Assembly: GCA_949825025.1 (NCBI GenBank)
Contig: OX463782.1
Location: 39,946,224-40,010,223, forward strand
Origin: Siphlonurus alternatus
Lineage: Eukaryota; Arthropoda; Insecta; Ephemeroptera; Siphlonuridae
DNA: 64,000 nt
Direction: 5' to 3'
Position 1 is the stretch's first letter; every line of letters begins with the position of its first letter. Positions 40,231-52,146 of this stretch are shown piece after piece. The translations under genes and the position numbers were made by a program. The notes under the pieces are model-generated. The model saw only the letters and a program-made list of their open reading frames with translations. It made no database searches and was not told the origin of the DNA.

Positions 40231-42885
40231 AAATCGGATCTAAAATTGCTAAAAACAAAAGAACGTAAAAAATTTATATATTTTTTTTTTGCTAAAACGT
40301 CTTAAAAACAGCTAAAAAAAACATGAAAAATTTTTTTTTTTAGCTATCAAAAAAATGGCTAAAAAAAAACAAATAAAAACCCTAAAAAGTGAAATTTTTT
40401 TTTTGCTTAATCGGATCTAAAATTGCTAAAAACAAAAGAACGTAAAAAATTTATATATTTTTTATTTTGCTAAAACGTCTTAAAAACAGCTAAAAAAAAC
40501 ATGAAAAAAATTTTTTTTTAGCTATCAAAAAAACGGCTAAAAAAAAAACAAATAAAAACCCTAAAAAGTGAAATTTTTTTTTGCTAAATCGGATCTAAAA
40601 TTGCTAAAAACAAAAGAACGTAAAAAATTTATATTTTTTTTTTTGCTAAAACGTCTTAAAAACAGCTAAAAAAAACATGAAAAAATTTTTTTTTAGCTAT
40701 CAAAAAAACGGCTAAAAAAAAAACAAATAAAAACCCTAAAAAGTGAATTTTTTTTTTTGCTAAATCGGATCTAAAATTGCTAAAAACAAAAGAACGTAAA
40801 AAATTTATATATTTTTTTTTTGCTAAAACGTCTTAAAAACAGCTAAAAAAAACATGAAAAAAAATTTTTTTTTAGCTATCAAAAAAACGGCTAAAAAAAA
40901 AACAAATTAAAACCCTAAAAAGTGAAATTTTTTTTTGCTAAATCGGATCTAAAATTGCTAAAAACAAAAGAACGTAAAAAATTTATATTTTTTTTTTTGC
41001 TAAAACGTCTTAAAAACAGCTAAAAAAAACATGAAAAAATTTTTTTTTTAGCTATCAAAAAAACGGCTAAAAAAAAACAAATTAAAACCCTAAAAAAGTG
41101 AAAATTTTTTTTTGCTAAATCGGATCTAAAATTGCTAAAAACAAAAGAACGTAAAAAATTTATATATTTTTTTTTTGCTAAAACGTCTTAAAAACAGCTA
41201 AAAAAAAACATGAAAAAATTTTTTTTTTAGCTTTCAAAAAAATGGCTAAAAAAAAACAATTAAAACCCTAAAAAGTGAAATTTTTTTTTGCTAAATCGGA
41301 TCTAAAATTGCTAAAAACAAAAGAACGTAAAAAATTTATATTTTTTTTTTTGCTAAAACGTCTTATAAACAGCTAAAAAAACATAAAAAATTTTTTTTTT
41401 TAGCTATCAAAAAAACGGCTAAAAAAAAAACAAATAAAAACCCTAAAAAGTGAAATTTTTTTTTGCTAAATCGGATCTAAAATTGCTAAAAACAAAAGAA
41501 CGTAAAAAATGTATATTTTTTTTTTGCTAAAACGTCTTAAAAACAGCTAAAAAAAACATGAAAAAAAATTTTTTTAGCTATAAAAAAAACGGCTAAAAAA
41601 AAAAAACAAATAAAAACCCTAAAAAGTGAAAATTTTTTTTTGCTTAATCGGATCTAAAATTGCCAAAAACAAAAGAATGTAAAAAATTTATATATATTTT
41701 TTTTTGCTAAAACGTCTTAAAAACAGCTAAAAAAAACATGAAAAATATTTTTTTTTAGCTATAAAAAAAACGGCTAAAAAAAAACAAATAAAAACCCTAA
41801 AAAGTGAAAATTTTTTTTGCTTAATCGGATATAAAATTGCTAAAAACAAAAGAACGTAAAAAATTAATATTTTTTTTTTGCTAAAACGTCTTAAAAACAG
41901 CTAAAAAAACATGAAAAAAATTTTTTTTAGCTATCAAAAAAACGGCTAAAAAAAAAACAAATAAAAACCCTAAAAAGTGAAATTTTTTTTTGCTTAATCG
42001 GATCTAAAATTGCTAAAAACAAAAGAACGTAAAAAATTTATATTTTTTTTTTTTTGCTAAAACGTCTTAAAACCAGCTAAAAAAAACATAAAAAAAATTT
42101 TTTTTAGCTTTAAAAAAAACGGCTAAAAAAAAAAACAAATAAAAACCCTAAAAAGTGAAAATTTTTTTTTGCTAAATCGGATCTAAAATTGCTAAAAACA
42201 AAAGAACGTAAAAAATTTATATATTTTTTTTTTGCTAAAACGTCTTAAAAACAGTTAAAAAAAACATGAAAAAAAGTTTTTTTTAGCTATCAAAAAAACG
42301 GCTAAAAAAAAAACAAATAAAAACCCTAAAAAGTGATATTTTTTTTTGCTAAATCGGATCTAAAATTGCTAAAAACAAAAAAGAACGTAAAAAATTTATA
42401 TAAATTTTTTTTTGCTAAAACGTCTTAAAAACAGCTAAAAAAAACATGAAAAAATTTTTTTTTTAGCTATCAAAAAAATGGCTAAAAAAAACAAATAAAA
42501 ACCCTAAAAAGTGAAAATTTTTTTTTGCTTAATCGGATCTAAAATTGCTAAAAACAAGAGAACGTAAAAAATTTATATATTTTTTTTTTGCTAAAACGTC
42601 TTAAAAACAGCTAAAAAAAACATGAAAAAAAATTTTTTTTAGCTATCAAAAAAACGGCAAAAAAAAAACAATTAAAAACCCTAAAAAGTGAAATTTTTTT
42701 TGCTAAATCGGATCTTAAATTGCTAAAAACAAAAGAACGTAAAAAATTTATTTTTTTTTTTTTTGCTAAAACGTCTTAAAAACAGCTAAAAAAAAACATG
42801 AAAAAATTTTTTTTTTAGCTATCAAAAAAACGGCTAAAAAAAAACAAATTAAAACCCTAAAAAGTGAAAATTTTTTTTTGCTAAA
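40230..42885 (+). repeat. Long-range duplicated satellite block (paired with 61350-64000)
   Basis: This segment reappears at 61350-64000, offset about 21.12 kb, with the same order of rare variants: ccctaaaaaagtg, aaaatgtatat, gccaaaaac with gaatgt, aaaccagc, acagttaaaa and gtgatattt (42333 and 63449). Private differences (cttataaac near 41363; aatatttt against aataatttt near 41745/62860; ataaattt near 42402) show these are diverged real copies and not one sequence assembled twice. Confidence 0.88.
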
Positions 42886-43479
42886 TCGGATCTTAAATTG
42901 CTAAAAACAAAAGAACGTAAAAAATTTATATTTTTTTTTTGCTAAAACGTCTTAAAAACAGCTAAAAAAAACATGAAAAAATTTTTTTTTAGCTATCAAA
43001 AAAACGGCTAAAAAAAAACAAATTAAAACCCTAAAAAGTGAAAATTTTTTTTTGCTAAATCGGATCTTAAATTGCTAAAAACAAAAGAACGTAAAAAATT
43101 TGTATTTTTTTTTTGCTAAAACGTCTTAAAAACAGCTAAAAAAAACATGAAAAAATTTTTTTTTAGCTATCAAAAAAAAGTCTAAAAAAAAAACAAATAA
43201 AAACCCTAAAAGGTGAAATTTTTTTTTTGCTAAATCGGATCTATTGCTAAAAACAAAAGAACGTAAAAAATTTATATATTTTTTTTTTTGCTAAAACGTC
43301 TTAAAAACAGCTAAAAAAAACATGAAAAAATTTTTTTAACTATCAAAAAAACGGCTAAAAAAAAACAAATAAAAACCCTAAAAAGTGAAATTTTTTTTTG
43401 CTAAATCGGATCTAAAATTGCTAAAAACAAAAGAACGTAAAAAATTTATATATTTTTTTTTTGCTAAAACGTCTTAAAA

Positions 43480-46400
43480 ACAGCTAAAAAAAACATGAAA
43501 AAAAATTTTTTTTAGCTATCAAAAAAACGGCTAAAAAAAAACAATTAAAAACCCTAAAAAGTGAAATTTTTTTTTGCAAAATCGGATCTTAAATTGCTAA
43601 AAACAAAAGAACGTAAAAAATTTATATTTTTTTTTTTTGCTAAAACGTCTTAAAAACAGCTAAAAAAAACATGAAAAAATTTTTTTTTAGCTATCAAAAA
43701 AAAGTCTAAAAAAAAAACAAATAAAAACCCTAAAAAGTGAATTTTTTTTTTGCTTAATCGGATCTAAAATTGCTAAAAACAAAAGAACGTAAAAAATTTA
43801 TATTTTTTTTTTTTTGCTAAAACGTCTAAAAAACAGCTAAAAAAAACATAAAAAAATTTTTTTTAGCTTTAAAAAAAACGGCTAAAAAAAAACAAATAAA
43901 AACGCTAAAAAGTGAAAATTTTTTTTGCTAAATCGGATCTTAAATTGCTAAAAACAAAAGAACGTAAAAAATTTATATTTTTTTTTTTTGCTAAAACGTC
44001 TTAAAAACAGCTAAAAAAAACATGAAAAAATTTTTTTTTTAGCTATCAAAAAAAAGTCTAAAAAAAAAACAAATAAAAACCCTAAAAGGTGAAATTTTTT
44101 TTTTGCTAAATCGGATCTATTGCTAAAAACAAAAGAACGTAAAAAATTTATATATATTTTTTTTTTGCTAAAACGTCTTAAAAACAGCTAAAAAGAACAT
44201 GAAAAAATTTTTTTAACTTCAAAAAAAAAAAAAAAAACAAATAAAAACCCTAAAAAGTGAAATTTTTCTTTGCTAAATCGGATCTAAAATTGCTAAAAAC
44301 AAAAGAACGTAAAAAATTTATTTTTTTTTTTTTTTGCTAAAACGTCTTAAAAACAGCTAAAAATACATGAAAAAATTTTTTTTTTAGCTATCAAAAAAAC
44401 GGCTAAAAAAAAAACAAATAAAAACCCTAAAAAGTGAAAATTTTTTTTTTGCTTAATCGGATCTAAAATTGCTAAAAACAAAAGAACGTACAAAATTTAT
44501 ATATTTTTTTTTTGCTAAAACGTCTTAAAAACAGCTAAAAAAAACATGAAAAAATTTTTTTTTTAGCTATCAAAAAAATGGCTAAAAAAAAACAAATAAA
44601 AACCCTAAAAAGTGAAAATTTTTTTTTGCTTAATCGGATCTAAAATTGCTGAAAACAAAAGAACGTAAAAAATTTATATATTTTTTATTTTGCTAAAACG
44701 TCTTAAAAATCGCTAAAAAAAACATGAAAAAAATTTTTTTTTAGCTATCAAAAAAACGGCTAAAAAAAAAACAAATAAAAACCCTAAAAAGTGAAAATTT
44801 TTTTTGCTCAATCGGATCTAAAATTGCTAAAAACAAAAGAACGTAAAAAATTTATATATTTTTTTTTTTGCTAAAACGTCTTAAAAACAGCTAAAAAAAA
44901 CATGAAAAAAATTTTTTTTTTAGCTATCAAAAAAATGGCTAAAAAAAACAAATAAAAACCCTAAAAAGTGAAAATTTTTTTTTGCTTAATCGGATCTAAA
45001 ATTGCTAAAAACAAAAGAACGTAAAAAATTTATATATTTTTTTTTTGCTAAAACGTCTTAAAAACAGCTAAAAAAAACATGAAAAAATTTTTTTAACTTC
45101 AAAAAAAAAAAAAAAACAAATAAAAACCCTAAAAAGTGAAATTTTTCTTTGCTAAATCGGATCTAAAATTGCTAAAAACAAAAGAACGTAAAAAATTTAT
45201 ATATTTTTTTTTTGCTAAAACGTCTTAAAAACAGCTAAAAAAAACATGAAAAAATTTTTTTTTTAGCTATCAAAAAAATGGCTAAAAAAAAACAAATAAA
45301 AACCCTAAAAAGTGAAAATTTTTTTTTGCTAAATCGGATCTAAAATTGCTAAAAACAAAAGAACGTAAAAAATTTATATATTTTTTTTTTGCTAAAACGT
45401 CTTAAAAACAGCTAAAAAAAACATGAAAAAATTTTTTTAACTTCCAAAAAAAAAAAAAACAAATAAAAACCCTAAAAAGTGAAAATTTTTTTTGCTAAAT
45501 CGGATCTTAAATTGCTAAAAACAAAAGAACGTAAAAAATTTATATTTTTTTTTTTTGCTAAAACGTCTTAAAAACAGCTAAAAAAAACATGAAAAATTTT
45601 TTTTTTTAGCTATCAAAAAAAAGTCTAAAAAAAAAACAAATAAAAACCCTAAAAGGTGAAATTTTTTTTTTGCTAAATCGGATCTATTGCTAAAAACAAA
45701 AGAACGTAAAAAATTTATATATTTTTTTTTTGCTAAAACGTCTTAAAAACAGCTAAAAAAAACATGAAAAATTTTTTTTAACTTAAAAAAAAAAAAAAAA
45801 ACAAATAAAAACCCTAAAAAGTGAAATTTTTCTTTGCTAAATCGGATCTAAAATTGCTAAAAACAAAAGAACGTAAAAAATTTATTTTTTTTTTTTTTTG
45901 CTAAAACGTCTTAAAAACAGCTAAAAAAAACATAAAAAAATTTTTTTTTAGCTTTAAAAAAAACGGCTAAAAAAAACAAATAAAAACCCTAAAAAGTGAA
46001 AATTTTTATTGCTAAATCGGATCTAAAATTGCTAAAAACAAAAAAGAACGTAAAAAATTTATATTTTTTTTTTTTTTGCTAAAACGTCTTAAAAACAGCT
46101 AAAAAAACACGAAAAATTTTTTTTTTTAGCTATCAAAAAAACGGCTAAAAAAAAACACAAATAAAAACCCTAAAAAGTGAAAATTTTTTTTTGCTAAATC
46201 GGATCTAAAATTGCTAAAAACAAAAGAACGTAAAAAATTTATATATTTTTTTTTTTGCTAAAACGTCTTAAAAACAGCTAAAAAAAACATGAAAAAAATT
46301 TTTTTTTAGCTATCAAAAAAATGGCTAAAAAAAAACAAATAAAAACCCTAAAAAGTGAAAATTTTTTTTTGCTAAATCGGATCTAAAATTGCTAAAAACA

Positions 46401-49400
46401 AAAGAACGTAAAAAATTTATATATTTTTTTTTTGCTAAAACGTCTTAAAAACAGCTAAAAAAAACATGAAAAAAAATTTTTTTAGCTATCAAAAAAACGG
46501 CTAAAAAAAAACAATTAAAAACCCTAAAAAGTGAAATTTTTTTTTGCAAAATCGGATCTTAAATTGCTAAAAACAAAAGAACGTAAAAAATTTATATTTT
46601 TTTTTTTGCTAAAACGTCTTAAAAACAGCTAAAAAAAACATGAAAAAATTTTTTTTTAGCTATCAAAAAAAAGTCTAAAAAAAAAACAAATAAAAACCCT
46701 AAAAAGTGAAAATTTTTTTTTGCTTAATCGGATATAAAATTGCTAAAAACAAAAGAACGTAAAAAATTAATATTTTTTTTTTTGCTAAAACGTCTTAAAA
46801 ACAGCTAAAAAAACATAAAAAAATTTTTTTTAGCTATCAAAAAAACGGCTAAAAAAAAAACAAATAAAAACCCTAAAAAGTGAATTTTTTTTTTGCTTAA
46901 TCGGATCTAAAATTGCTAAAAACAAAAGAACGTAAAAAATTTATATTTTTTTTTTTTTGCTAAAACGTCTAAAAAACAGCTAAAAAAAACATAAAAAAAA
47001 TTTTTTTTAGCTTTAAAAAAAACGGCTAAAAAAAAACTAATAAAAACGCTAAAAAGTGAAAATTTTTTTTGCTAAATCGGATCTTAAATTGCTAAAAACA
47101 AAAGAACGTAAAAAATTTATATTTTTTTTTTTTTTCTAAAACGTCTTAAAAACAGCTAAAAAAAACATGAAAAAATTTTTTTTTTAGCTATCAAAAAAAA
47201 GTCTAAAAAAAAAACAAATAAAAACCCTAAAAGGTGAAATTTTTTTTTTGCTAAATCGGATCTATTGCTAAAAACAAAAGAACGTAAAAAATTTATATAT
47301 ATTTTTTTTTTGCTAAAACGTCTTAAAAACAGCTAAAAAGAACATGAAAAAATTTTTTTAACTTCAAAAAAAAAAAAAAAAACAAATAAAAACCCTAAAA
47401 AGTGAAATTTTTCTTTGCTAAATCGGATCTAAAATTGCTAAAAACAAAAGAACGTAAAAAATTTATTTTTTTTTTTTTTTGCTAAAACGTCTTAAAAACA
47501 GCTAAAAATACATGAAAAAATTTTTTTTTTAGCTATCAAAAAAACGGCTAAAAAAAAAACAAATAAAAACCCTAAAAAGTGAAAATTTTTTTTTTGCTTA
47601 ATCGGATCTAAAATTGCTAAAAACAAAAGAACGTACAAAATTTATATATTTTTTTTTTGCTAAAACGTCTTAAAAACAGCTAAAAAAAACATGAAAAAAT
47701 TTTTTTTTTAGCTATCAAAAAAATGGCTAAAAAAAAACAAATAAAAACCCTAAAAAGTGAAAATTTTTTTTTGCTTAATCGGATCTAAAATTGCTGAAAA
47801 CAAAAGAACGTAAAAAATTTATATATTTTTTATTTTGCTAAAACGTCTTAAAAATCGCTAAAAAAAACATGAAAAAAATTTTTTTTTAGCTATCAAAAAA
47901 ACGGCTAAAAAAAAAACAAATAAAAACCCTAAAAAGTGAAAATTTTTTTTGCTCAATCGGATCTAAAATTGCTAAAAACAAAAGAACGTAAAAAATTTAT
48001 ATATTTTTTTTTTTGCTAAAACGTCTTAAAAACAGCTAAAAAAAACATGAAAAAATTTTTTTTTTTAGCTATCAAAAAAATGGCTAAAAAAAAACAAATA
48101 AAAACCCTAAAAAGTGAAAATTTTTTTTTGCTTAATCGGATCTAAAATTGCTAAAAACAAAAGAACGTAAAAAATTTATATATTTTTTTTTTGCTAAAAC
48201 GTCTTAAAAACAGCTAAAAAAAACATGAAAAAATTTTTTTAACTTCAAAAAAAAAAAAAAAACAAATAAAAACCCTAAAAAGTGAAATTTTTCTTTGCTA
48301 AATCGGATCTAAAATTGCTAAAAACAAAAGAACGTAAAAAATTTATATATTTTTTTTTTGCTAAAACGTCTTAAAAACAGCTAAAAAAAACATGAAAAAA
48401 TTTTTTTTTTAGCTATCAAAAAAATGGCTAAAAAAAAACAAATAAAAACCCTAAAAAGTGAAAATTTTTTTTTGCTAAATCGGATCTAAAATTGCTAAAA
48501 ACAAAAGAACGTAAAAAATTTATATATTTTTTTTTTGCTAAAACGTCTTAAAAACAGCTAAAAAAAACATGAAAAAATTTTTTTAACTTCCAAAAAAAAA
48601 AAAAACAAATAAAAACCCTAAAAAGTGAAATTTTTCTTTGCTAAATCGGATCTAAAATTGCTAAAAACAAAAGAACGTAAAAAATTTATATATTTTTTTT
48701 TTGCTAAAACGTCTTAAAAACAGCTAAAAAAAACATGAAAAAATTTTTTTTTAGCTATCAAAAAAAAGTCTAAAAAAAAAACAAATAAAAACCCTAAAAA
48801 GTGAAAATTTTTTTTTGCTTAATCGGATATAAAATTGCTAAAAACAAAAGAACGTAAAAAATTAATATTTTTTTTTTTGCTAAAACGTCTTAAAAACAGC
48901 TAAAAAAACATAAAAAAATTTTTTTTAGCTATCAAAAAAACGGCTAAAAAAAAAACAAATAAAAACCCTAAAAAGTGAATTTTTTTTTTGCTTAATCGGA
49001 TCTAAAATTGCTAAAAACAAAAGAACGTAAAAAATTTATATTTTTTTTTTTTTGCTAAAACGTCTAAAAAACAGCTAAAAAAAACATAAAAAAAATTTTT
49101 TTTAGCTTTAAAAAAAACGGCTAAAAAAAAACAAATAAAAACGCTAAAAAGTGAAAATTTTTTTTGCTAAATCGGATCTTAAATTGCTAAAAACAAAAGA
49201 ACGTAAAAAATTTATATTTTTTTTTTTTTCTAAAACGTCTTAAAAACAGCTAAAAAAAACATGAAAAAATTTTTTTTTTAGCTATCAAAAAAAAGTCTAA
49301 AAAAAAAACAAATAAAAACCCTAAAAGGTGAAATTTTTTTTTTGCTAAATCGGATCTATTGCTAAAAACAAAAGAACGTAAAAAATTTATATATATTTTT

Positions 49401-50768
49401 TTTTTGCTAAAACGTCTTAAAAACAGCTAAAAAGAACATGAAAAATTTTTTTTAACTTCAAAAAAAAAAAAAAAAACAAATAAAAACCCTAAAAAGTGAA
49501 ATTTTTCTTTGCTAAATCGGATCTAAAATTGCTAAAAACAAAAGAACGAAAAAAATTTATTTTTTTTTTTTTTTGCTAAAACGTCTTAAAAACAGCTAAA
49601 AATACATGAAAAAATTTTTTTTTTAGCTATCAAAAAAACGGCTAAAAAAAAAACAAATAAAAACCCTAAAAAGTGAAAATTTTTTTTTTGCTTAATCGGA
49701 TCTAAAATTGCTAAAAACAAAAGAACGTACAAAATTTATATATATTTTTTTTTTGCTAAAACGTCTTAAAAACAGCTAAAAAAAACATGAAAAAATTTTT
49801 TTTTTAGCTATCAAAAAAATGGCTAAAAAAAAACAAATAAAAACCCTAAAAAGTGAAAATTTTTTTTTGCTTAATCGGATCTAAAATTGCTGAAAACAAA
49901 AGAACGTAAAAAATTTATATATTTTTTATTTTGCTAAAACGTCTTAAAAATCGCTAAAAAAAACATGAAAAAAATTTTTTTTTAGCTATCAAAAAAACGG
50001 CTAAAAAAAAAACAAATAAAAACCCTAAAAAGTGAAAATTTTTTTTGCTCAATCGGATCTAAAATTGCTAAAAACAAAAGAACGTAAAAAATTTATATAT
50101 TTTTTTTTTTGCTAAAACGTCTTAAAAACAGCTAAAAAAAACATGAAAAAATTTTTTTTTTTAGCTATCAAAAAAATGGCTAAAAAAAAACAAATAAAAA
50201 CCCTAAAAAGTGAAAATTTTTTTTTGCTTAATCGGATCTAAAATTGCTAAAAACAAAAGAACGTAAAAAATTTATATATTTTTTTTTTGCTAAAACGTCT
50301 TAAAAACAGCTAAAAAAACATGAAAAAATTTTTTTAACTTCAAAAAAAAAAAAAAAAACAAATAAAAACCCTAAAAAGTGAAATTTTTCTTTGCTAAATC
50401 GGATCTAAAATTGCTAAAAACAAAAGAACGTAAAAAATTTATATATTTTTTTTTTGCTAAAACGTCTTAAAAACAGCTAAAAAAAACATGAAAAAATTTT
50501 TTTTTTAGCTATCAAAAAAATGGCTAAAAAAAAACAAATAAAAACCCTAAAAAGTGAAAATTTTTTTTTGCTAAATCGGATCTAAAATTGCTAAAAACAA
50601 AAGAACGTAAAAAATTTATATATTTTTTTTTTGCTAAAACGTCTTAAAAACAGCTAAAAAAAACATGAAAAAATTTTTTTAACTTCCAAAAAAAAACAAA
50701 ACAAATAAAAACCCTAAAAAGTGAAATTTTTCTTTGCTAAATCGGATCTAAAATTGCTAAAAACAAAA
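43480..50768 (+). repeat. Nested 17/18-monomer and 12-monomer repeats left of the insertion
   Basis: The marker tacatg recurs at 44364, 47509 and 49604, spaced 3145 and 2095 bp. gcaaaatcgg recurs at 43576 and 46547 (2971 bp). gcttaatcggatataaa recurs at 46722 and 48817 (2095 bp). Three partial copies of one block therefore lie head to tail with different lengths. The last copy runs into the transposable element at 50769. Confidence 0.8.
50767..50768. other. Putative 2-bp AA target duplication, left copy (right copy 54722-54723)
   Basis: The closest uninserted paralogues read acaaaagaacg (AA at 28890-28891 and 32391-32392). The filled site reads acaaaa, element, aagaacg. Removing 3955 bp (the element plus one AA) restores a 21877-bp offset to the 28.9-kb copy on both sides. 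Caveat: a monomer variant with six A's (acaaaaaagaacg) exists elsewhere in the array; if that had been the target, there would be no duplication. Confidence 0.6.
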
Positions 50769-50781
50769 CCCTGGTAGCACA
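50769..50781 (+). repeat. Left terminal inverted repeat of the outer element
   Basis: CCCTGGTAGCACA, a perfect 13-bp inverted match to 54709-54721. A second, offset match lies inside: GTGGACTTTATGTGGA from 50797 aligns with GTGGACTTATGGTGGA read inward from the right end (complement of 54665-54680). Confidence 0.9.
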
Positions 50782-50784
50782 CTC

Positions 50785-50869
50785 GTGGAACTCGTAGTGG
50801 ACTTTATGTGGATTAATGTGGAAAAGTTGTGGACATGGATCTTTCCACATGTCGTCCACCCATTTCCAC
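50785..50869 (+). promoter_or_regulatory. Left subterminal GTGGA/TCCAC motif array
   Basis: GTGGA occurs at 50785, 50797, 50808, 50818 and 50829, then its complement TCCAC at 50844, 50855 and 50865. Spacings are 12, 11, 10, 11, 15, 11 and 10 bp, close to one helical turn, which would place the sites mostly on one face of the helix. Short repeated subterminal motifs are typical transposase-binding sites in several DNA transposon groups, and that role is inferred here. Confidence 0.65.
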
Positions 50870-51174
50870 TAGTTTAAATATTACGGTAACTGATTAAAAA
50901 TGAATTTCGTGTATTAAAGAAAGCCCTACACATTTGTTTATCATAAATTGAATTACATTGAATATATTTAAAAAAATTGTTGCTGAAAATCTATGTTCTT
51001 CGTGGGAAACCAATGGAAAAGACCACTAGCCACAGTGCCACCACAGCTCCACCAATTTTCCATACATTAAAATTTTAATATTTTCGATTAAGTAGAGTTC
51101 TTTCTCTGTTATGTGTAATACCGTGATATTTTTTCATAATTTCTTACTGTGAATACGTTATTAAATCGATTATT
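50870..51174. other. AT-rich interior of the outer element, no gene seen
   Basis: No open frame or splice-bounded exon is convincing. The one notable point is ATGGAAAAGACCACTAGCCA from 51013, which resembles ATGGAAAAGGCCCACGAGCA from 51184, an imperfect direct repeat 171 bp apart. A CCAC-rich stretch lies at about 51022-51055. Confidence 0.5.
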
Positions 51175-51242
51175 TTGATTTGCATGGAAAAGGCCCACGA
51201 GCACTCCACGATGCACGGAAGGAAAATTGCACCAAAGTCCTC

Positions 51243-51277
51243 GCGCATGCGCATTGGATTTCAGTGCTGTGACGTTA
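51243..51277 (+). promoter_or_regulatory. CpG-rich promoter-like patch with an NRF-1-type palindrome
   Basis: GCGCATGCGC (51243-51252) matches the palindromic NRF-1 core of animal promoters, followed directly by ATTGG (inverted CCAAT, 51253-51257) and TGACGTTA (CRE-like, 51270-51277). CpGs cluster from here to about 51325, unlike the surrounding AT-rich DNA. An ATG in good context (gttcgATGG) follows at 51311 but its frame stops after 12 codons (MASAGVYNPVYI) unless spliced. This would fit a promoter driving a gene rightward within the element. Motif recognition is solid; activity is inference. Confidence 0.45.
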
Positions 51278-51420
51278 CAAAAAAAGTCCGGGTGCGGAGT
51301 AATTTGTTCGATGGCGTCTGCCGGTGTTTACAATCCAGTGTACATTTAATGTATGATAAATCAAGCGTATTTGGATCAGATAAGTTATATTTTAGTACTG
51401 AAGATGTTTAAGTAGTGTAT

Positions 51421-51426
51421 AATAAA
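51421..51426 (+). terminator. AATAAA polyadenylation-type hexamer
   Basis: AATAAA within gtgtataataaagc, about 110 bp after the ATG at 51311. It could end a short transcript from the promoter-like patch, but the hexamer is common by chance in DNA this AT-rich. Confidence 0.2.
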
Positions 51427-51469
51427 GCAAAAGTTCCAGTTGCTTTGTGAAAAATTCTGATTTTAGGTG

Positions 51470-51577
51470 GCGTAAAACCACCAACATCCATGCATGTTTT
51501 GCTGCCTTCCCAAAGTGTGGTTAGTCTACCCCTCGGGTAATGGACTTCATGAAGGTTTTCAGTGTCCAAATGTAAGG
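51470..51577 (+). pseudogene. Exon-like segment 1, cysteine-rich frame, splice-bounded
   Basis: Bounded by a possible acceptor (gattttag, ending about 51467) and a possible donor (aag then gtaaac at about 51578). One frame is open from just after a TAA near 51474 and reads NHQHPCMFCCLPKVWLVYPS, then GNGLHEGFQCPNV. The clustered cysteines are suggestive, but I recognise no domain. Spliced to the next exon-like segment at 52147 it would stay open in the frame containing MDYQLSIIMT. A second donor-type site (cag then gtacgt) lies near 51622. It could be a decayed exon of an element-encoded gene, a captured host exon, or chance. Confidence 0.25.
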
Positions 51578-51632
51578 TAAACGTGTTAATTATTGTGTCT
51601 ATTAAGTCTGTGCCAGATACCAGGTACGTTCC

Positions 51633-52146
51633 TTGTGTTTAGTGTGCATAAGAATGATAAATGTTTTAGGCAAGGCCTATATTTTATGCATATTGTACAG
51701 TATCATCATACTGCAGGCAACTGCTTGTATGCATAATCATTTTGCATTAAGTTTAGTAAAGAAAATTGCAGAATGTTTTAGCATGCATATGAACTCAAAT
51801 ATGCATATAAATACTGAAGTGTCCATAATACACATTTGTGTGATACAGTACATGTTTTTAACTATGCATGTAAGTAATGCGACGTATTTGTGAGATACAG
51901 TATCATACTTATGCATACAGTCATACATTTAATAAATGAAACCTACTCAGCCGACAAGAAATTTGTCAGAGTTTTACAGGATCTTATGTCAGGTTTAGTG
52001 TTGCTAGATTCATATACTTCAAAGCAGGTAGTGATTGGTGTGCTGTAATTATTCTCTGCTGTAATTATTCTCATTTCATAAAGTCTATTTACTTAATTAA
52101 TTCAAATCAAAGCATGCTTTTTAAGTATACATTTTTCTGTTCACAG
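51633..52146. other. Intron-like AT-rich tract with ATGCAT cluster
   Basis: Lies between two exon-like segments and ends in a pyrimidine-rich acceptor (acatttttctgttcacag). ATGCAT occurs six times between 51686 and 51916 (51686, 51729, 51783, 51801, 51864, 51911). Short open frames here on both strands have the composition of non-coding DNA. Confidence 0.45.

Larger units (their letters stand above)
1..50768 (+). repeat. Tandem satellite array, left arm (about 175-bp monomer)
   Basis: Continuous head-to-tail copies of one AT-rich monomer; the marker gctaaaacgtctt recurs at 19, 192, 362, 535, 709 and 886, giving spacings of 170-177 bp. Every monomer carries the same ordered blocks: gctaaaacgtcttaaaaaca, gctaaaaaaaacatgaaaa, a T-tract, gctatcaaaaaaacggct, ataaaaaccctaaaaagtg, a T-tract, gctaaatcggatct, gctaaaaacaaaagaacgt, and a final T-tract of 8-14 bases. 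Copies differ by homopolymer length and by a limited set of recurring variants that mark higher-order blocks. No interspersed gene, RNA gene or mobile element interrupts this arm. The left edge lies outside the window. The monomer length is close to a nucleosome repeat, and such arrays are commonly centromeric or heterochromatic, but function is inferred only. Confidence 0.98.

Noticed and set aside
1..50768. CRISPR-like periodicity
   Set aside because: There are no alternating unique spacers; the whole unit of about 175 bp repeats and the DNA is clearly eukaryotic satellite.
51175..51411. A 78-codon plus-strand frame
   Set aside because: It overlaps the CpG-rich promoter-like patch, has no recognisable domain and shows no coding-like residue pattern.
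51633..51928. Overlapping 86-codon plus-strand and 63-codon minus-strand frames
   Set aside because: They lie in the ATGCAT-rich, AT-rich tract and are rich in Met, His, Ile and Cys from that motif. Nothing indicates a gene.
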